From an uncultured Myxococcales bacterium (lineage in GTDB: Bacteria > Myxococcota_A > UBA9042), in contig CAIYBN010000115.1 of assembly GCA_903924465.1 (NCBI GenBank), positions 1 to 64,000 of the forward strand: 64,000 nucleotides of DNA. The letters run 5' to 3'. The notes beneath the pieces are model-generated. The model made no database searches. It had not been told where the DNA came from and worked only from the letters and a program-made list of their open reading frames with translations. A program made the translations under genes and the position numbers. Positions 1 to 12,100 of the stretch are shown piece by piece (the first letter of the stretch is position 1; each line of letters opens with the position of its first letter).

Positions 1-324
1 ACTGCGCGTGCAGGCAAATCCTTGGACGGGCCGCTTGGGGTGCACGCCTTCCGGCTGGCCAATCGGCGTTTCGATGCCCAACCAGTCGCGCACCAGGCTC
101 ACTTCGCCAAAAGGCACGCCGACTTGCGCCATGCCAAAAGGTCCGGGATTCATACCCAAAAGCAACACCCGCCGGCGCCCCTGACCGTAACGTTGGCAAT
201 ACGCGTCCCACGCAGGCCGGGCGTAGACCAGCGGGTTGTAGACATGCGTGACCGGCGGGGCAAAGTGCAAGGACGCCAACGCGTGGTTCAGTTCGTTCGT
301 GATGGCTTGTAGTTCGTTCGCCAC
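1..324 (-). CDS. SMUG1-like uracil-DNA glycosylase, truncated at window edge
   Basis: Reverse-strand translation from GTG at 324: VANELQAITNELNHALASLHFAPPVTHVYNPLVYARPAWDAYCQRYGQGRRRVLLLGMNPGPFGMAQVGVPFGEVSLVRDWLGI. The NPGPFGMAQ-GVPFGE motif is typical of SMUG1. AGGAGGA RBS on the reverse strand at about 331-337. Open at base 1. Confidence 0.85.
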   Translation of the reverse strand, partial: MANELQAITNELNHALASLHFAPPVTHVYNPLVYARPAWDAYCQRYGQGRRRVLLLGMNPGPFGMAQVGVPFGEVSLVRDWLGIETPIGQPEGVHPKRPVQGFACTRS

Positions 325-357
325 CAGCTATCCTCCTGCTTCAGCGCGGCACGTAGT

Positions 358-1215
358 GTGCCATTGGAGTTCATCGTGGTGCAAAAGGTCGTGCTGATTA
401 CCGGTTGTTCTTCGGGCTTTGGTCTGCTCGCCGCTGTGGAAGCGGCGCGACGGGGCCACCAGGTCATCGCCACGATGCGCAACATCACCAAGCGGGCCGC
501 GCTGGATGCCGCGGCGCAAAAGGCCCATGTCCAGGTGGACGTGCAGGTGTGCGACGTGGACGACAGCGCCTCCATGCACGCGTGCGTGGCGGATGTGCAG
601 GCCCGATACGGCCATATCGACGTGCTGGTCAACAACGCGGGCTTTGGCATGGGCGGCTCGATCTACGATCTCAGCATGGCCGAATTGCGGGCGCAGATGG
701 AGACCAACTTCTTCGGCGCGGTGGCGCTGACCAAGGAGGTGCTGCCGGCGATGTTGCAGCGCAAGTCGGGACTCATCCTCAACGTGACCTCGGTCGCAGC
801 GCTGCATTCGGCGCCGGGGACGGGCGCCTACAACGCGTCAAAGCGCGCGCTGGAGGGTCTGAGCGAGGCGCTGCGTTTCGAGACGGAGCCGTTCGGCGTT
901 CACGTCACGACCGTGCTGCCGGGCGTGTTCAAGACGGAGGTCTTTGAAAAACGTCTGTCGGCGCAAGCGGCGCTGGTGGAGACGAGCCCGTACTTCGCGA
1001 TGTCGCAAAAGATCGGCCAATTCGTCGACGAGCGCGCGGCAAAAGATGGCGAGGATCCGCGCAAGGTCGCCGAGGTGATTTGCAACGCCATCGACGCGAA
1101 AAAGCCGCCGCTGCAGGTGCTGGTCGGCGTCGACGCGCGCATTCAGACGTGGGGGCGCAAGGTGCTGCCGGAGCGGCTGTGGTTCGCCCTGGTCGCACGG
1201 GTGATGGGCGTGTAG
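358..1215 (+). CDS. short-chain dehydrogenase/reductase (SDR)
   Basis: N-terminal VLITGCSSGFG (TGxxxGxG), NNAG motif, and YNASK catalytic motif. Confidence 0.92.
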   Translation: MPLEFIVVQKVVLITGCSSGFGLLAAVEAARRGHQVIATMRNITKRAALDAAAQKAHVQVDVQVCDVDDSASMHACVADVQARYGHIDVLVNNAGFGMGGSIYDLSMAELRAQMETNFFGAVALTKEVLPAMLQRKSGLILNVTSVAALHSAPGTGAYNASKRALEGLSEALRFETEPFGVHVTTVLPGVFKTEVFEKRLSAQAALVETSPYFAMSQKIGQFVDERAAKDGEDPRKVAEVICNAIDAKKPPLQVLVGVDARIQTWGRKVLPERLWFALVARVMGV

Positions 1216-1277
1216 CCGGTTCGGTTTTTGGGATCGGAAACGAGCGATGCATCGCCGCAGACTGCCGAGGAAAGTTC

Positions 1278-1982
1278 ATGGCGTCGCCACCCGAAACACC
1301 TGCGCATCCGCCAGTGCACGCCTTGGAGTGGCTGGCGGTCTGCGCGGGAATCAAGCCGGTTTCGCGCCATCTTCTGGCCCTATCCGAGCAAGCCGCCGTT
1401 GAGTTCGCAGCACGGCGGGATGATCTGGTGACCCAATATCTCTGGAGCGAAGCTTATTTGCGCGGTTTTCGCACCCGAACGGGCGATGCGCACGCTGGCG
1501 TTGTCTTCGTCGGGAAGTCGGCGGCGGCGGTGGCGCGCGCGGCGGTGGCCGAAGAACGGACGATGGCGCTGCGCGATCGCTGCTGGCTGCATGGCGGTCC
1601 GCGGGCGCGTGCGCCGGCTGCGATCGAACTGGGCGCTGCGCTGGGCTATCCAGCCTGCTGCACGGAGTTCTTTGCCCGCCATGGCTTGCGTGAGTCCAAC
1701 GCCCAACTTCGGGCACGAGCGCTGCGGGCGACCGATGGCCCCATCGACTGGCGGTTGCACAACACGGACTTCGCCCAGTCTCTCATTTCGCACTTCGTGT
1801 GTTCGTATCGCTGTTCAGCGTCCATCTCGCTCGCCGATGCGCTTTTGGACGCGCTGCGACGCGAACATCCCGAGGAAGCGACGCGCCTTGTCGGCGTGCT
1901 GCAAGCGACGTTGCCGGCTCTGGTCGACCGGCTTGACGGGCGATCGCCTGCGGGTCAAACTCCGCCCGAACCGGTGCAGTGA
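1278..1982 (+). CDS. hypothetical protein (DUF483-like 'GYPxCCxEFF' motif)
   Basis: In-frame ATG at 1278 within ORF 1080..1982 (MASPPETPAHPPVHALEW...). Contains LGYPACCTEFFARHG. Confidence 0.55.
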   Translation: MASPPETPAHPPVHALEWLAVCAGIKPVSRHLLALSEQAAVEFAARRDDLVTQYLWSEAYLRGFRTRTGDAHAGVVFVGKSAAAVARAAVAEERTMALRDRCWLHGGPRARAPAAIELGAALGYPACCTEFFARHGLRESNAQLRARALRATDGPIDWRLHNTDFAQSLISHFVCSYRCSASISLADALLDALRREHPEEATRLVGVLQATLPALVDRLDGRSPAGQTPPEPVQ

Positions 1983-2018
1983 GTATGTGACACAGGCACG
2001 GAACGGGATGGTGGGTGC

Positions 2019-3422
2019 ATGATCGGAGGCCGATTCGGATCCCCTCGGCGCGATCGCAACGGTCACCCAAGCTGGCGGATAACGTCGCGCGTTACCTGCT
2101 GTTTGGCGCTGCTGTTGTGCGCGTCGACTGGTTTCGCCATTGACGGCAAGAAGGTCGCGACCAATCTGGCGCAAAAGGCCGCGCAGGCTTTTGAAGCCGG
2201 CGAAATGGATCAGGCGGCCGAGTGGTATCACGAAGCGTACCGCAGCGATCCAGCGGAACCGAATTTCCTGTACGGCGCGGCGCGTGCGGAACAGGCTGGC
2301 CACAATCGCGAGGCGGCGGAGGAGGACTTTCGCAAGTTCATTACTTTGGAAGGTGCCGACCCGGCTCGGGTGATCAAGGCGAAAGCATATCTGTCTGAAT
2401 TGATTGAACAACGTGGCGAGGCGAAAGCCAAGTCTGCGGCGAAAGCTGTGGCCTCGGGTGACCTGGTCCTCGGTGCGGCGGCGTATCTGGAAGCGTATCG
2501 CCTGTGTCCGGATCGCCACCTGTGGCTGTTCAAGGCGGCGATGGCGGAGCGGGAGGCACTGAACGGCGCGGCCGCCATCGAGCATTTGCAGGCGTATTTG
2601 AAGGTCGCGCCGGCAACAGCCGAGGAACGGCCCACCGCGGTGTTGATCCTGAAATCCCTGCAGACGCCGCCGAAACCGGTGGAACCCGTCGCCAAACCGG
2701 CGGAAGCGGTGACTCCGACGGAGGCCGTTGCGAAGCCTCTTGTCGTCGCCAAACCGGTCGAGATTGCGCCCAAGCCGGCGGTGACACCGGCCGCTGCGAC
2801 TCCAGCCCCCATCGCGCCCCCTCCCGCAGCGCCAGCGCCAGCCGCCGTCGCGCCCCCCGCTGCTCCGGCACCGCCGCCGCCGGTCGCCAAACCGGCTGAG
2901 CCCGACGCCGCGCCACCCGCTGTCCGTCCCGGGAAATCGCGGGTCTTTCGTTCCGAGCCCGCCGCGCCGACGGAACCGCCGAATGAACGCCTCAACATGC
3001 GGCGTGGTTCCGTCTCCAAGCCGGTCACGGCGCCTGTCGCGCCGGCAGTTGCCGTGGAAGTGCCGGTGTCGGAGGCGCATGCAGGCGGCTCTGGTGGGCG
3101 AGTCGCGGCGATCGTGATTTTCTCGCTGGTCGCACTCGGCGGCGGCGTGGGCATGTACCTGGGCAACGAATCCATCAAGGAATTGGACCGCAACCTGGCG
3201 CAGACCAACAGCGCGGGCAAGATCATCGGCATTTCCCCCGACGAGGCCGCCAAGAAATTGCGCACCGCGAACATCTACTCGGTCGGCGGCGAAATCGCCG
3301 TCGGTGTCGGATTGGGCGGCGTCTTGTTGGCGTCGATTTGGCCGCGCAGCGACCCAAGCGGCCATGCCTGGGCAGCACCGGTCGGCGACGGCATGACGGT
3401 GGGATGGAGCGGAACATGGTGA
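2019..3422 (+). CDS. TPR-like protein with Pro/Ala-rich linker and C-terminal TM segments
   Basis: Signal/TM N-terminus, TPR-like helices (AAQAFEAGEMDQAAEWYHEAYRSDPAEPNFLYGAARAEQAG), Pro-rich linker, TM helix. Paralogous to 31319..32449. Confidence 0.75.
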   Translation: MIGGRFGSPRRDRNGHPSWRITSRVTCCLALLLCASTGFAIDGKKVATNLAQKAAQAFEAGEMDQAAEWYHEAYRSDPAEPNFLYGAARAEQAGHNREAAEEDFRKFITLEGADPARVIKAKAYLSELIEQRGEAKAKSAAKAVASGDLVLGAAAYLEAYRLCPDRHLWLFKAAMAEREALNGAAAIEHLQAYLKVAPATAEERPTAVLILKSLQTPPKPVEPVAKPAEAVTPTEAVAKPLVVAKPVEIAPKPAVTPAAATPAPIAPPPAAPAPAAVAPPAAPAPPPPVAKPAEPDAAPPAVRPGKSRVFRSEPAAPTEPPNERLNMRRGSVSKPVTAPVAPAVAVEVPVSEAHAGGSGGRVAAIVIFSLVALGGGVGMYLGNESIKELDRNLAQTNSAGKIIGISPDEAAKKLRTANIYSVGGEIAVGVGLGGVLLASIWPRSDPSGHAWAAPVGDGMTVGWSGTW

Positions 3423-4249
3423 ATCGCCGCTTCGCCGTGTGCCTGGTCCTCGCGTGGGCGAGCGCGGCGACGTCTTGTCTCCAGCAGCGCGCGATCGGTC
3501 AGGATCTGTTTGCCTGCGACTACGGCGGCACGTGCGCGTGCCAGGTGGACAAGGACTGCAACGACGGCAATGCGTGCACGGTCGACCATTGCGACGCCGA
3601 TTTGGGTTGCAGCAACACCGCGTCGACCGATCCGTGCGAGGACGGCAATCCGTGCACGATCAACGACCACTGTGTCCAACTCAGCTGCAAAGGTGGCCCA
3701 GCCAAAGTGTGCGACGACCACGATCCGTGCACCTCGGATTCCTGCGGCGTCTCGGTAGGCTGCACGTACGTCAAATCCAAAACCGCATGCAACGACGGCG
3801 ACCCGTGCACGATCGACACGTGCGACGCCAGCGGCTGCGCTCACGCGGTGACGACCGGCGCGTGCGACGACGGCGATGCCTGCACGCTGGACGACACCTG
3901 CGCGAGCGGCACGTGCAAAGGCGCACCGACCGGTTGTGATGACGCGAACCCCTGTACCGTGGACGCGTGCGATGCGACGAGCGGCTGCACGCACAGCGCC
4001 AAGACCTGCGACGACAGCAATCCGTGCACGAGCGACACGTGCGATTCGGCCAGTGGCGCGTGCAAGAACGCGCCCATCGACGCCAATTTTCCATTCTACT
4101 GCCCGACGTCGGAAGCGATCTGCGGCGCTGGCGGCATGTGCTGGGGGCCGACCGCGGTGGACTGCTCGACCGTTATCCTGTGCCCCGACGCCTGCCACGC
4201 GTGTGCGACCGGCCAGAAGTTCGATTGCGAAAAGAAAGGCTGCTTCTAG
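3416..4249 (+). CDS. Cys-rich 'CxDGNxCTxDxC' repeat lipoprotein/secreted protein
   Basis: ATG at 3416 overlaps the upstream stop (ATGGTGA). Lipobox-like TSCLQQ and repeated DGxPCTxDxCDxxxGC units. Confidence 0.8.
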   Translation: MVNRRFAVCLVLAWASAATSCLQQRAIGQDLFACDYGGTCACQVDKDCNDGNACTVDHCDADLGCSNTASTDPCEDGNPCTINDHCVQLSCKGGPAKVCDDHDPCTSDSCGVSVGCTYVKSKTACNDGDPCTIDTCDASGCAHAVTTGACDDGDACTLDDTCASGTCKGAPTGCDDANPCTVDACDATSGCTHSAKTCDDSNPCTSDTCDSASGACKNAPIDANFPFYCPTSEAICGAGGMCWGPTAVDCSTVILCPDACHACATGQKFDCEKKGCF

Positions 4250-4326
4250 CCCAAGTCGTGACACCGCTCCGTGTGTGGTCAACTGCCCCTGTTCCGTGCC
4301 CAGAATCGCGGCACAAGGAGAGTCCG

Positions 4327-5952
4327 ATGCTCGGTCAAATGTCCCACCAACCGCTGCTGATTTCCTACCAACTGCGCTTTGCCGATCGTTTTCACCACAA
4401 CGTGGAAGTCATTTCGCGCACGGTGGAAGGACCGATTGATCGCTCCTCCTGGGGGCAAATCGCCAAGCGTTCCAGAAAGTTGGCGAACGCGCTCGTGGCG
4501 TTGGGGGTGAAGCCGGGCGACCGTGTCGCGACGCTCGCTTGGAACACGCACCGGCATCTGGAACTGTATTTCGCGGTCTCGGGCCTGGGCGCGGTGCTGC
4601 ACACGGTGAATCCGCGGCTGCCGCTGGACCAGCTGCGCTACATCGTCGACCACGCGGAAGACACGGTGCTGTTTTTCGACAACACGTTCGTCAAGCTCGC
4701 GCAGTACATCGCGTCGCAGGCGCTGGAGGTCAAACATTTCATCGCCATGACGGACGCCGCCAACCTGCCGACGGACACGCATTTGCCCGGGCTCACGGAC
4801 TACGAGACGTTCATCGCGTCGCACGACACCGAGTTTGAGTGGCCGGATTTTGACGAAAATACCGCGAGTTCCTTGTGCTACACCTCGGGCACGTCGGGCA
4901 ATCCCAAGGGCGTGCTGTATTCGCACCGGTCGACTGTGCTGCATTCCTACGCGGCGGCGATGGTCGATTCCTTGGGCATCTGCGCGTCGGACGTGACGCT
5001 GCCGGTGGTGCCGATGTTTCACGTGAACGCCTGGGGCGTGCCGTACGCGGCGGCGATGGTCGGTTCCAAGCTGGTGCTGCCGGGGCCGGGCCTGGACGGC
5101 AAAAGCCTGCTGGAGCTCATCGACGGCGAGGAAGTGACGAGCCTGCTCGGCGTGCCGACCGTGTGGATGGGACTGCTGACGCACATGAAGTCAGTGGGTT
5201 ACACGATGAAGGGCGTGCGCAAGGTGACGATTGGCGGCGCGGCGTGTCCGCCGAGCATGATCGAGGCGTTTGAACAGCAGCACGGCGCGCGCGTCATCCA
5301 CGCGTGGGGCATGACGGAGACGAGCCCGATTGGCACGGTCAACACGATGCTGCCCAAGCACGCGGCGCTGGATGAAGCTGGGCAAATGGCGGTCAAGCGC
5401 AAGCAAGGGCGACCGCTGTACGGCGTGGATCTGCGGCTCGTGGACGACGACCACAACATCGTGCCGCACGACGGCGAAACGTCCGGGCATCTGCAAATCC
5501 GCGGGCCGTGGGTCGCGAGCAGCTATTTCCGCCGCGACCGCGACGAAGCGCACGACGGCGACTGGTTCTACACCGGCGACATCGCGACCATCGACACCGA
5601 CAGCTACATGCAAATCACCGACCGCAGCAAGGACGTCATCAAGTCGGGCGGCGAGTGGATTTCCTCCATCGACCTGGAAAATGCCGCGATGGGGCATCCG
5701 AAAGTTGCGCAAGCCGCGGCGATCGGCGTGGCGCATCCCAAGTGGCAGGAGCGGCCGCTGTTGATTGTGGTGAAACAGTCCGGCGCGGACATCACGGCCG
5801 AGGAAATCCAGACGTTTCTGGCGACGAAGCTCGCGAAGTGGTGGCTGCCGGACGCGGTGGAATTCATCGACGCGCTGCCGCTCGGCGCGACGGGGAAAGT
5901 GCTGAAGCGCCAGCTGCGGGAGCGGTTTGCGGGGTATGTGCTCCCCGGATAG
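4327..5952 (+). CDS. long-chain fatty-acid--CoA ligase / AMP-dependent synthetase
   Basis: In-frame ATG at 4327. AMP-binding motif YTSGTSGNPKGV; downstream GEWISSIDLENA and GKVLKRQLRE. Confidence 0.92.
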   Translation: MLGQMSHQPLLISYQLRFADRFHHNVEVISRTVEGPIDRSSWGQIAKRSRKLANALVALGVKPGDRVATLAWNTHRHLELYFAVSGLGAVLHTVNPRLPLDQLRYIVDHAEDTVLFFDNTFVKLAQYIASQALEVKHFIAMTDAANLPTDTHLPGLTDYETFIASHDTEFEWPDFDENTASSLCYTSGTSGNPKGVLYSHRSTVLHSYAAAMVDSLGICASDVTLPVVPMFHVNAWGVPYAAAMVGSKLVLPGPGLDGKSLLELIDGEEVTSLLGVPTVWMGLLTHMKSVGYTMKGVRKVTIGGAACPPSMIEAFEQQHGARVIHAWGMTETSPIGTVNTMLPKHAALDEAGQMAVKRKQGRPLYGVDLRLVDDDHNIVPHDGETSGHLQIRGPWVASSYFRRDRDEAHDGDWFYTGDIATIDTDSYMQITDRSKDVIKSGGEWISSIDLENAAMGHPKVAQAAAIGVAHPKWQERPLLIVVKQSGADITAEEIQTFLATKLAKWWLPDAVEFIDALPLGATGKVLKRQLRERFAGYVLPG

Positions 5953-6169
5953 CTCGCGTTGTGGACGGTTCCGGACGGCGGGCCGCGATCCCCGCCAAGG
6001 CGCCTATGCGCCTGCAAAGCCATGACAAATCCGTGGCAATTCGGATTGACGTCAATTCTGCGCCCAGCCGAAAATCCCTCAGATCTATGTGATTTTCGCC
6101 GCCAGTGGTCAGGTCGCCCGTTGGTCGTCCTGAGTCTGTCTGCGGAGTTGAGGGCAGGGAGGATACCGC

Positions 6170-9100
6170 ATGCGCACCGCGACCCAGTGGCTCCGCGCCA
6201 CCACGGCCACCGTATTTCTCCTCTCCTGTGGCGCGCTTCCGAGCGGCACGCTTTCCGGCACAGCGGACGAATCCACCGCGAATGACGCCGGTGACCTGAC
6301 CGCCTCCGAGCTTCCTGGCGACGCGCTCGGCGACACACTCCCCGACGCATTCTCCGACATTTGGACCGTCACCGATGCGGTCGACGAAGTGCTCGGCGAA
6401 GTCATCACCACGGACATCGCCGCCGCAGACATCGCCCCCGACGCCACCACCACCGCCTGCTTCTGCGGCGACAGCATCTGCAGCACTATACCCTGCGGCG
6501 AGACCGTCGAAACCTGTCCCGCCGACTGCAAGGGCTGCGGCAACGGTATCTGCGAGCCCGGCGAGGGTCCCAAGAGTTGCGCGATCGACTGCTGCGGCAC
6601 GTGTGGCGACGGCAAGTGCAAGGGCTACGACTGCGGCGAATCCAGCGACACCTGTGCCAAGGACTGCGGCAGCGCGTGCGGCAACAAGGTCTGCGACAAG
6701 GGCGAATCGCCGCAGAGCTGCGCCCAGGATTGCGTCTGGCAGGCCTGCGGCAACGGCGTCTGCGAGGCCAGCGACGGCGGACCGACGAAATGTCCCGAAG
6801 ACTGCGGCAACGCGTGCGGCGACGGCGTGTGCCAAGGTGGCGAGGATTTCATCGCCTGTCCAATCGACTGCGGCTACTGCGGCGACGGCTTTTGCAGCGT
6901 GAAAATTGGCGAATCGACGGCCAACTGCATGGCCGACTGCAAGGGCGGCGAGTGCGATCCGAACCTGCCCAGCGACGTGACCAAGTGCGACGACGGCAAC
7001 CCGTGCACGCTGGAAACCTGCCCGCCCGCCGGCGTCTGCCACCACCCGCCGATCCCCGGGCCGTGCGACGACGGCAGCCTGTGCACGACCGGCGACCACT
7101 GCCAGTTCGGCGCCTGCGTGCTGACCAACATGCTCGACTGCTCGGACGGCAACCCGTGCACCGCCGACTTGTGCGACCCGAAGACCGGCTGCCAGCACGC
7201 ACCGGTCGGCGGCGCGTGCACGGACGGCGATGCGTGCACGGTAGGCGATTCCTGCAAGAACGGCGGGTGCTCGTCCGGTGTGGCACTGACCTGCGATGAC
7301 GGCAATGCGTGTACCAACGACAGCTGCGCGCCGGCCAGCGGCTGCACCGCGACGGACGACGACCAGAACAGCTGCATCGACGGCAACCTGTGCACCATCG
7401 GTGACCACTGTCTCGCGGGCGTGTGCACGGGCGCGGGTGATCTCGGCTGCGACGACGGCAACCCGTGCACCAACGACGTGTGCGCGCCGGAATCGGGCTG
7501 CGCGCACTTGCCCAACTCCGCGACCTGCTCGGACGGTAACGCCTGCACCACCGGCGACGGCTGCATCAACGCGGTGTGCACGCCGGGCAGCTTGGTGGAC
7601 TGCAACGACCAGAACCCGTGCACCGCGGACGGCTGCAACATCGCCAACGGCTGCACGCACAAGGCGACATCCGCGGCGTGTGATGACAACAATCCCTGCA
7701 CGATCAGCGACGCCTGCAAGGGCGGCAGCTGCCAAGGTGGGCCGAGCCTGGACTGCGACGACGGCAACGTTTGCACGAAGGACAGCTGCGACGTGGCGAG
7801 CGGGTGTACGAGCACGTCGGACGAGGGCGCTGCGTGCTCGGACGGCGACGTGTGCTCGACGGGCGACAGCTGCGAGGCCAGCGCGTGCGTGGCCGGCAGC
7901 GGCTTGCCCTGCGACGACGGCAATCCGTGCACCTTGGACGGCTGCAACGCCGGCGCGGGCTGCACGCACAAGGCGCTCTCGGGCGCGTGCGAGGATGGCA
8001 ACCCATGCACCAAGGGCGACCAGTGCTTCAACGCGGTGTGCATGCCGGGACCTGGCTTGGACTGCACCGACGGCAATTCGTGCACACTCGACGCATGCGA
8101 CAATGTCGGCGGATGCAAGCACTCGGCGACGACGGGCGCCTGCACGGACGGGAACGCGTGCACGATTGGCGACTTGTGCAAGACCGGCGACTGCCAGCCC
8201 GGCGGGGCGATGGACTGCGGCGACGGCAACCCGTGCACCGACGACAGCTGCAGCGCGACGACGGGCTGCGTGCACCTGCCGGGCACGGCGACGTGCGAGG
8301 ACGGCAACAGCTGCACGGTGGGCGACCTCTGCGCGAACACGGTGTGCACGCCGGGCGGGCAGGTGGACTGCAACGACAACGACCCGTGCACGAGCGACGC
8401 GTGCCAGTCGGCGACGGGCTGCGTGCACAAGGCCACGAGCGGCACGTGCGACGACGGCGATCCCTGCACCGTGGCGGACAGCTGCAAGAACGGCGTGTGT
8501 CACGGCGGTGGCGCGGCGAGCTGCGATGACGGCAATGCCTGTACCTTTGACCAGTGCGACTCGGCCAAGGGCTGCTTTTCGGTGGCGGCGGACGGCAATG
8601 GCTGCTCCGATGGCAACGTCTGCACCGTGAACGACAGCTGCACGGGTGGCTTCTGCCAGAGCGGCGCGGCGAGCGGCTGCGACGATGGCAATCCGTGCAC
8701 CGCGGACAGCTGCGACGCGCAAAATGGCTGCGCGCATGTGGCGGCGAGCGGCGGCTGCGATGACGGCAGTGCCTGCACGCTGGGCGACACCTGCTGGAAC
8801 GGCGCGTGCACGGGCGGCAGCCCGCGGGACTGTTCGGACAACGATCCGTGCACCACGGACGCCTGCGACGCCAAGAGCGGCTGCAAGTACGGCGCGAACA
8901 CGGCGCCTTGCTCGGACAACAACGCGTGCACCTTGGGCGACGTCTGCGGCAACGGCGGCTGCCAGCCGGGCAGCCTGGCCAACTGCGGCGACGGCAACCC
9001 GTGCACGGACGACGGCTGCAACGCGGCGACGGGCTGCACGCACCTGGCCAACGCGGCGACGTGCACGGACAACAACGCGTGCTCCGCGGGCGACGCGTGC

Positions 9101-12100
9101 CAGGGCGGCTCGTGCCTGCCCGGCGGACTCATCAGCTGCGACGACGAGCAGCCCTGCACGGCGGACAGCTGTAGCCCGCAAGGCGGCTGCCAGCACAAAG
9201 CGCAGACCGCGGCGTGCGACGACGGCAATCCGTGCACGAGCAACGACACCTGCAGCGGCGGCAGTTGCAAGGGCGGCCCGGCGCTGGTCTGCGACGACGG
9301 CAACGTGTGCACCACGGATTCCTGTAGCCTTGCCAGTGGCTGCACCAGCATCGCCGCGGATGGCGCGACGTGTTCGGACGGCGATGTGTGCACCTCGGGC
9401 GACGCGTGCCAGGCGGCCGCGTGTGTCGGCGGCAGTGGGCTCGCGTGTGACGACGGCAATCCGTGCACGCTCGACGGCTGCAACGCCGGTGCGGGCTGCA
9501 CGCACAAGGCGCTTTCTGGCGCATGCGAGGACGGCAATCCGTGCACCACCGGTGACGCGTGCTTCAACGCGATTTGCCTGCCGGGACCGGGCATCGACTG
9601 CGCGGACGGCAATCCGTGCACACTGGACGCCTGCGACACCAGCGGCGGCTGCCAGCACACGGCCACGACGGGGGCGTGCACGGACAGCAACGCGTGCACG
9701 GTGGGCGACGTGTGCGCGGGAGGCAGCTGCCAGCCGGGCAAGGTCTTTGACTGCGGCGACGGCAACCCCTGCACCGACGACAGCTGCAGCGCGACGACGG
9801 GCTGTACGCATTTGGCCAACGCGGCGACGTGCACCGACAGCAATGTCTGCACGAACGGCGACGCGTGCCAGGGCGGGACGTGTTTGTCCGGCGCGCAGGT
9901 CGGCTGCGACGACGGCGAGCCGTGCACCATCGATTCGTGCGACCCGGTGAACAGCTGCCAGCACACGCCGACGACCGGTCCCTGCAACGACGGCGACCTG
10001 TGCACCACGGAGGACACGTGCGCGGGCGGATCCTGCGCGGGCAAGGGCGTACTCGCGTGCGACGACAGCAACACGTGCACGCTGAACCAGTGCAACTCGG
10101 GCAGCGGCTGCTGGTTTCCGGTCGACAGCGCGGGGACCTGCTCCGATGGCAACGCATGCACCATCGGCGACCATTGCGCTGGCGGGACGTGCCTGTACAC
10201 GACGACGCAGGGCTGTGACGACGGCTTGCCGTGCACGGTGGATAGCTGCGCCACCGCGAGCGGCTGCGTGCACACGGCGGCGAGCAACGGCGCGGTTTGC
10301 GACGACGGCAACCTCTGCACGACCGGCGACAACTGCCAGGCGAGCGTGTGCGTGAAAGCCGGTGACCTGAACTGCGAGGACGGTCTGGCGTGCACGACCG
10401 GAAGCTGCGTGTCGGCGAGTGGCTGCGTGCAGCTGGCGAACAGCGCGACGTGCTCCGACGGCAATCCGTGCACGCTGTGGGATCACTGCGCCGGCGGCCA
10501 GTGTGTGCCGACGAGCCTCGCCGACTGCGACGACAAGCTGCCATGCACGGCGGACAGCTGCAATCCAGTGGACGGCACGTGCGTCCACGCCGGCGGGCCG
10601 ATGAACGGCAACGCTTGTTCCGATGGCAGCCTGTGCACGCCGACGGACAGTTGCTTGGGCGGCATTTGTGTCGGCAGCGGCACTTTGACCTGCGATGACA
10701 GCAACACGTGCACGGACGATGCGTGCGTGGCTGCGAGCGGCTGCGTCCACACCGCGCGCACCGGTTCCTGCGAAGACGGCAACAAGTGCACGACGAACGA
10801 CGCTTGCCAGGGCGGAATCTGCTCGGTGACTGCCGTTGTGGTGTGCAACGACGGCAACGCGTGCACGTCGGACAGCTGCGATCCGACCACCGGCGACTGC
10901 GTCTTCAACAAGACGACGTTCAACGGCAACACGTGCAGCGACGGTGATTTGTGCACACAGGTCGACACGTGCTCGGGCGGCAATTGCGTGGGCAGCAGTC
11001 CCAAGATCTGCGCGGCGATCGACCCATGCCACGTCGTGGGCACCTGCGCGAGCACCACGGGCGTGTGCAGCAATCCCAACAAGACCGACGGCACGGGCTG
11101 CGACGACAACAACGCCTGCACGCTGGACGACGTGTGCAGTGCCGGCGTCTGCAGCGGCCCAACCGCGGCGGACTGCAACGACCACATCGCCTGCACGCAG
11201 GACAGCTGCACGGCCGCAGGCGGCTGCACGCACCTCGCCGCGCCGATGAACGGCCTGGGCTGCGACGATGGCAACAAGTGCACGCAAGTCGATTCGTGCT
11301 TGAACGGCAATTGCATCGGTGGCAGCCCCAGGACGTGTACGGCATTGGACCAGTGCCACCTCGCAGGAAGTTGTGACCCGGTGGGCGGACTGTGCAGCAA
11401 TCCCAACCAGCCCGATGCGACGACCTGCGTGGACGGCAGCGCTTGTACGATCACCGACCGTTGTCTGAGCGGCGTCTGCACGGGCACCGGCGCGCTCGAC
11501 TGTAGCGACATCGACCCGTGCACCAATGACACGTGCGTCCCTGCGAGCGGCTGCGCCCACTCGGCGAACACCGGCAACGCGTGCGACGACGCCAACCAAT
11601 GCACCAGCGCCGACACCTGCCACGCCGGCACGTGCTACGGCGTCGCGAACGGCTGCACGGACGCCAATGACTGCACAACGGACAGCTGCGTCGGCAAGAC
11701 GTGCTCGAATGTCTACAACAGCAACGCGTGCCAGGACGGCGACGCGTGCACGCTGAACGACAGCTGCTTTGGCGGCGCCTGCAAAGCTGGTACACCGATG
11801 GTTTGCACGGACAACAGCATGTGCACGACGCCGGACTACTGCTTGGGCGGCAATTGCTTTGGCGGCCCGGCGATTTCCTGCGACGACGGCAACCAGTGCA
11901 CCGTGGATTCGTGCGACGCGGGCAAGGGATGCCAGTACGCCTCGACCACCGCAGGCAGCGGTTGCGGTGACTATGGCACCTGCGGCGGCGGGCAATGCGC
12001 GTGCCCCGGAGGCTTTGCGATCCAGGGACTGCACTGCCAGCCGGTGCTGTCCGGCATCACGCTGTCGGGTGGAACCCTCTCGCCCACCTTTGCAGCGGGC

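Noticed and set aside
6450-11960. CRISPR-like or tandem DNA repeat array
   Set aside because: Periodicity is protein-coding, in frame, with degenerate third positions and no uniform repeat/spacer structure.
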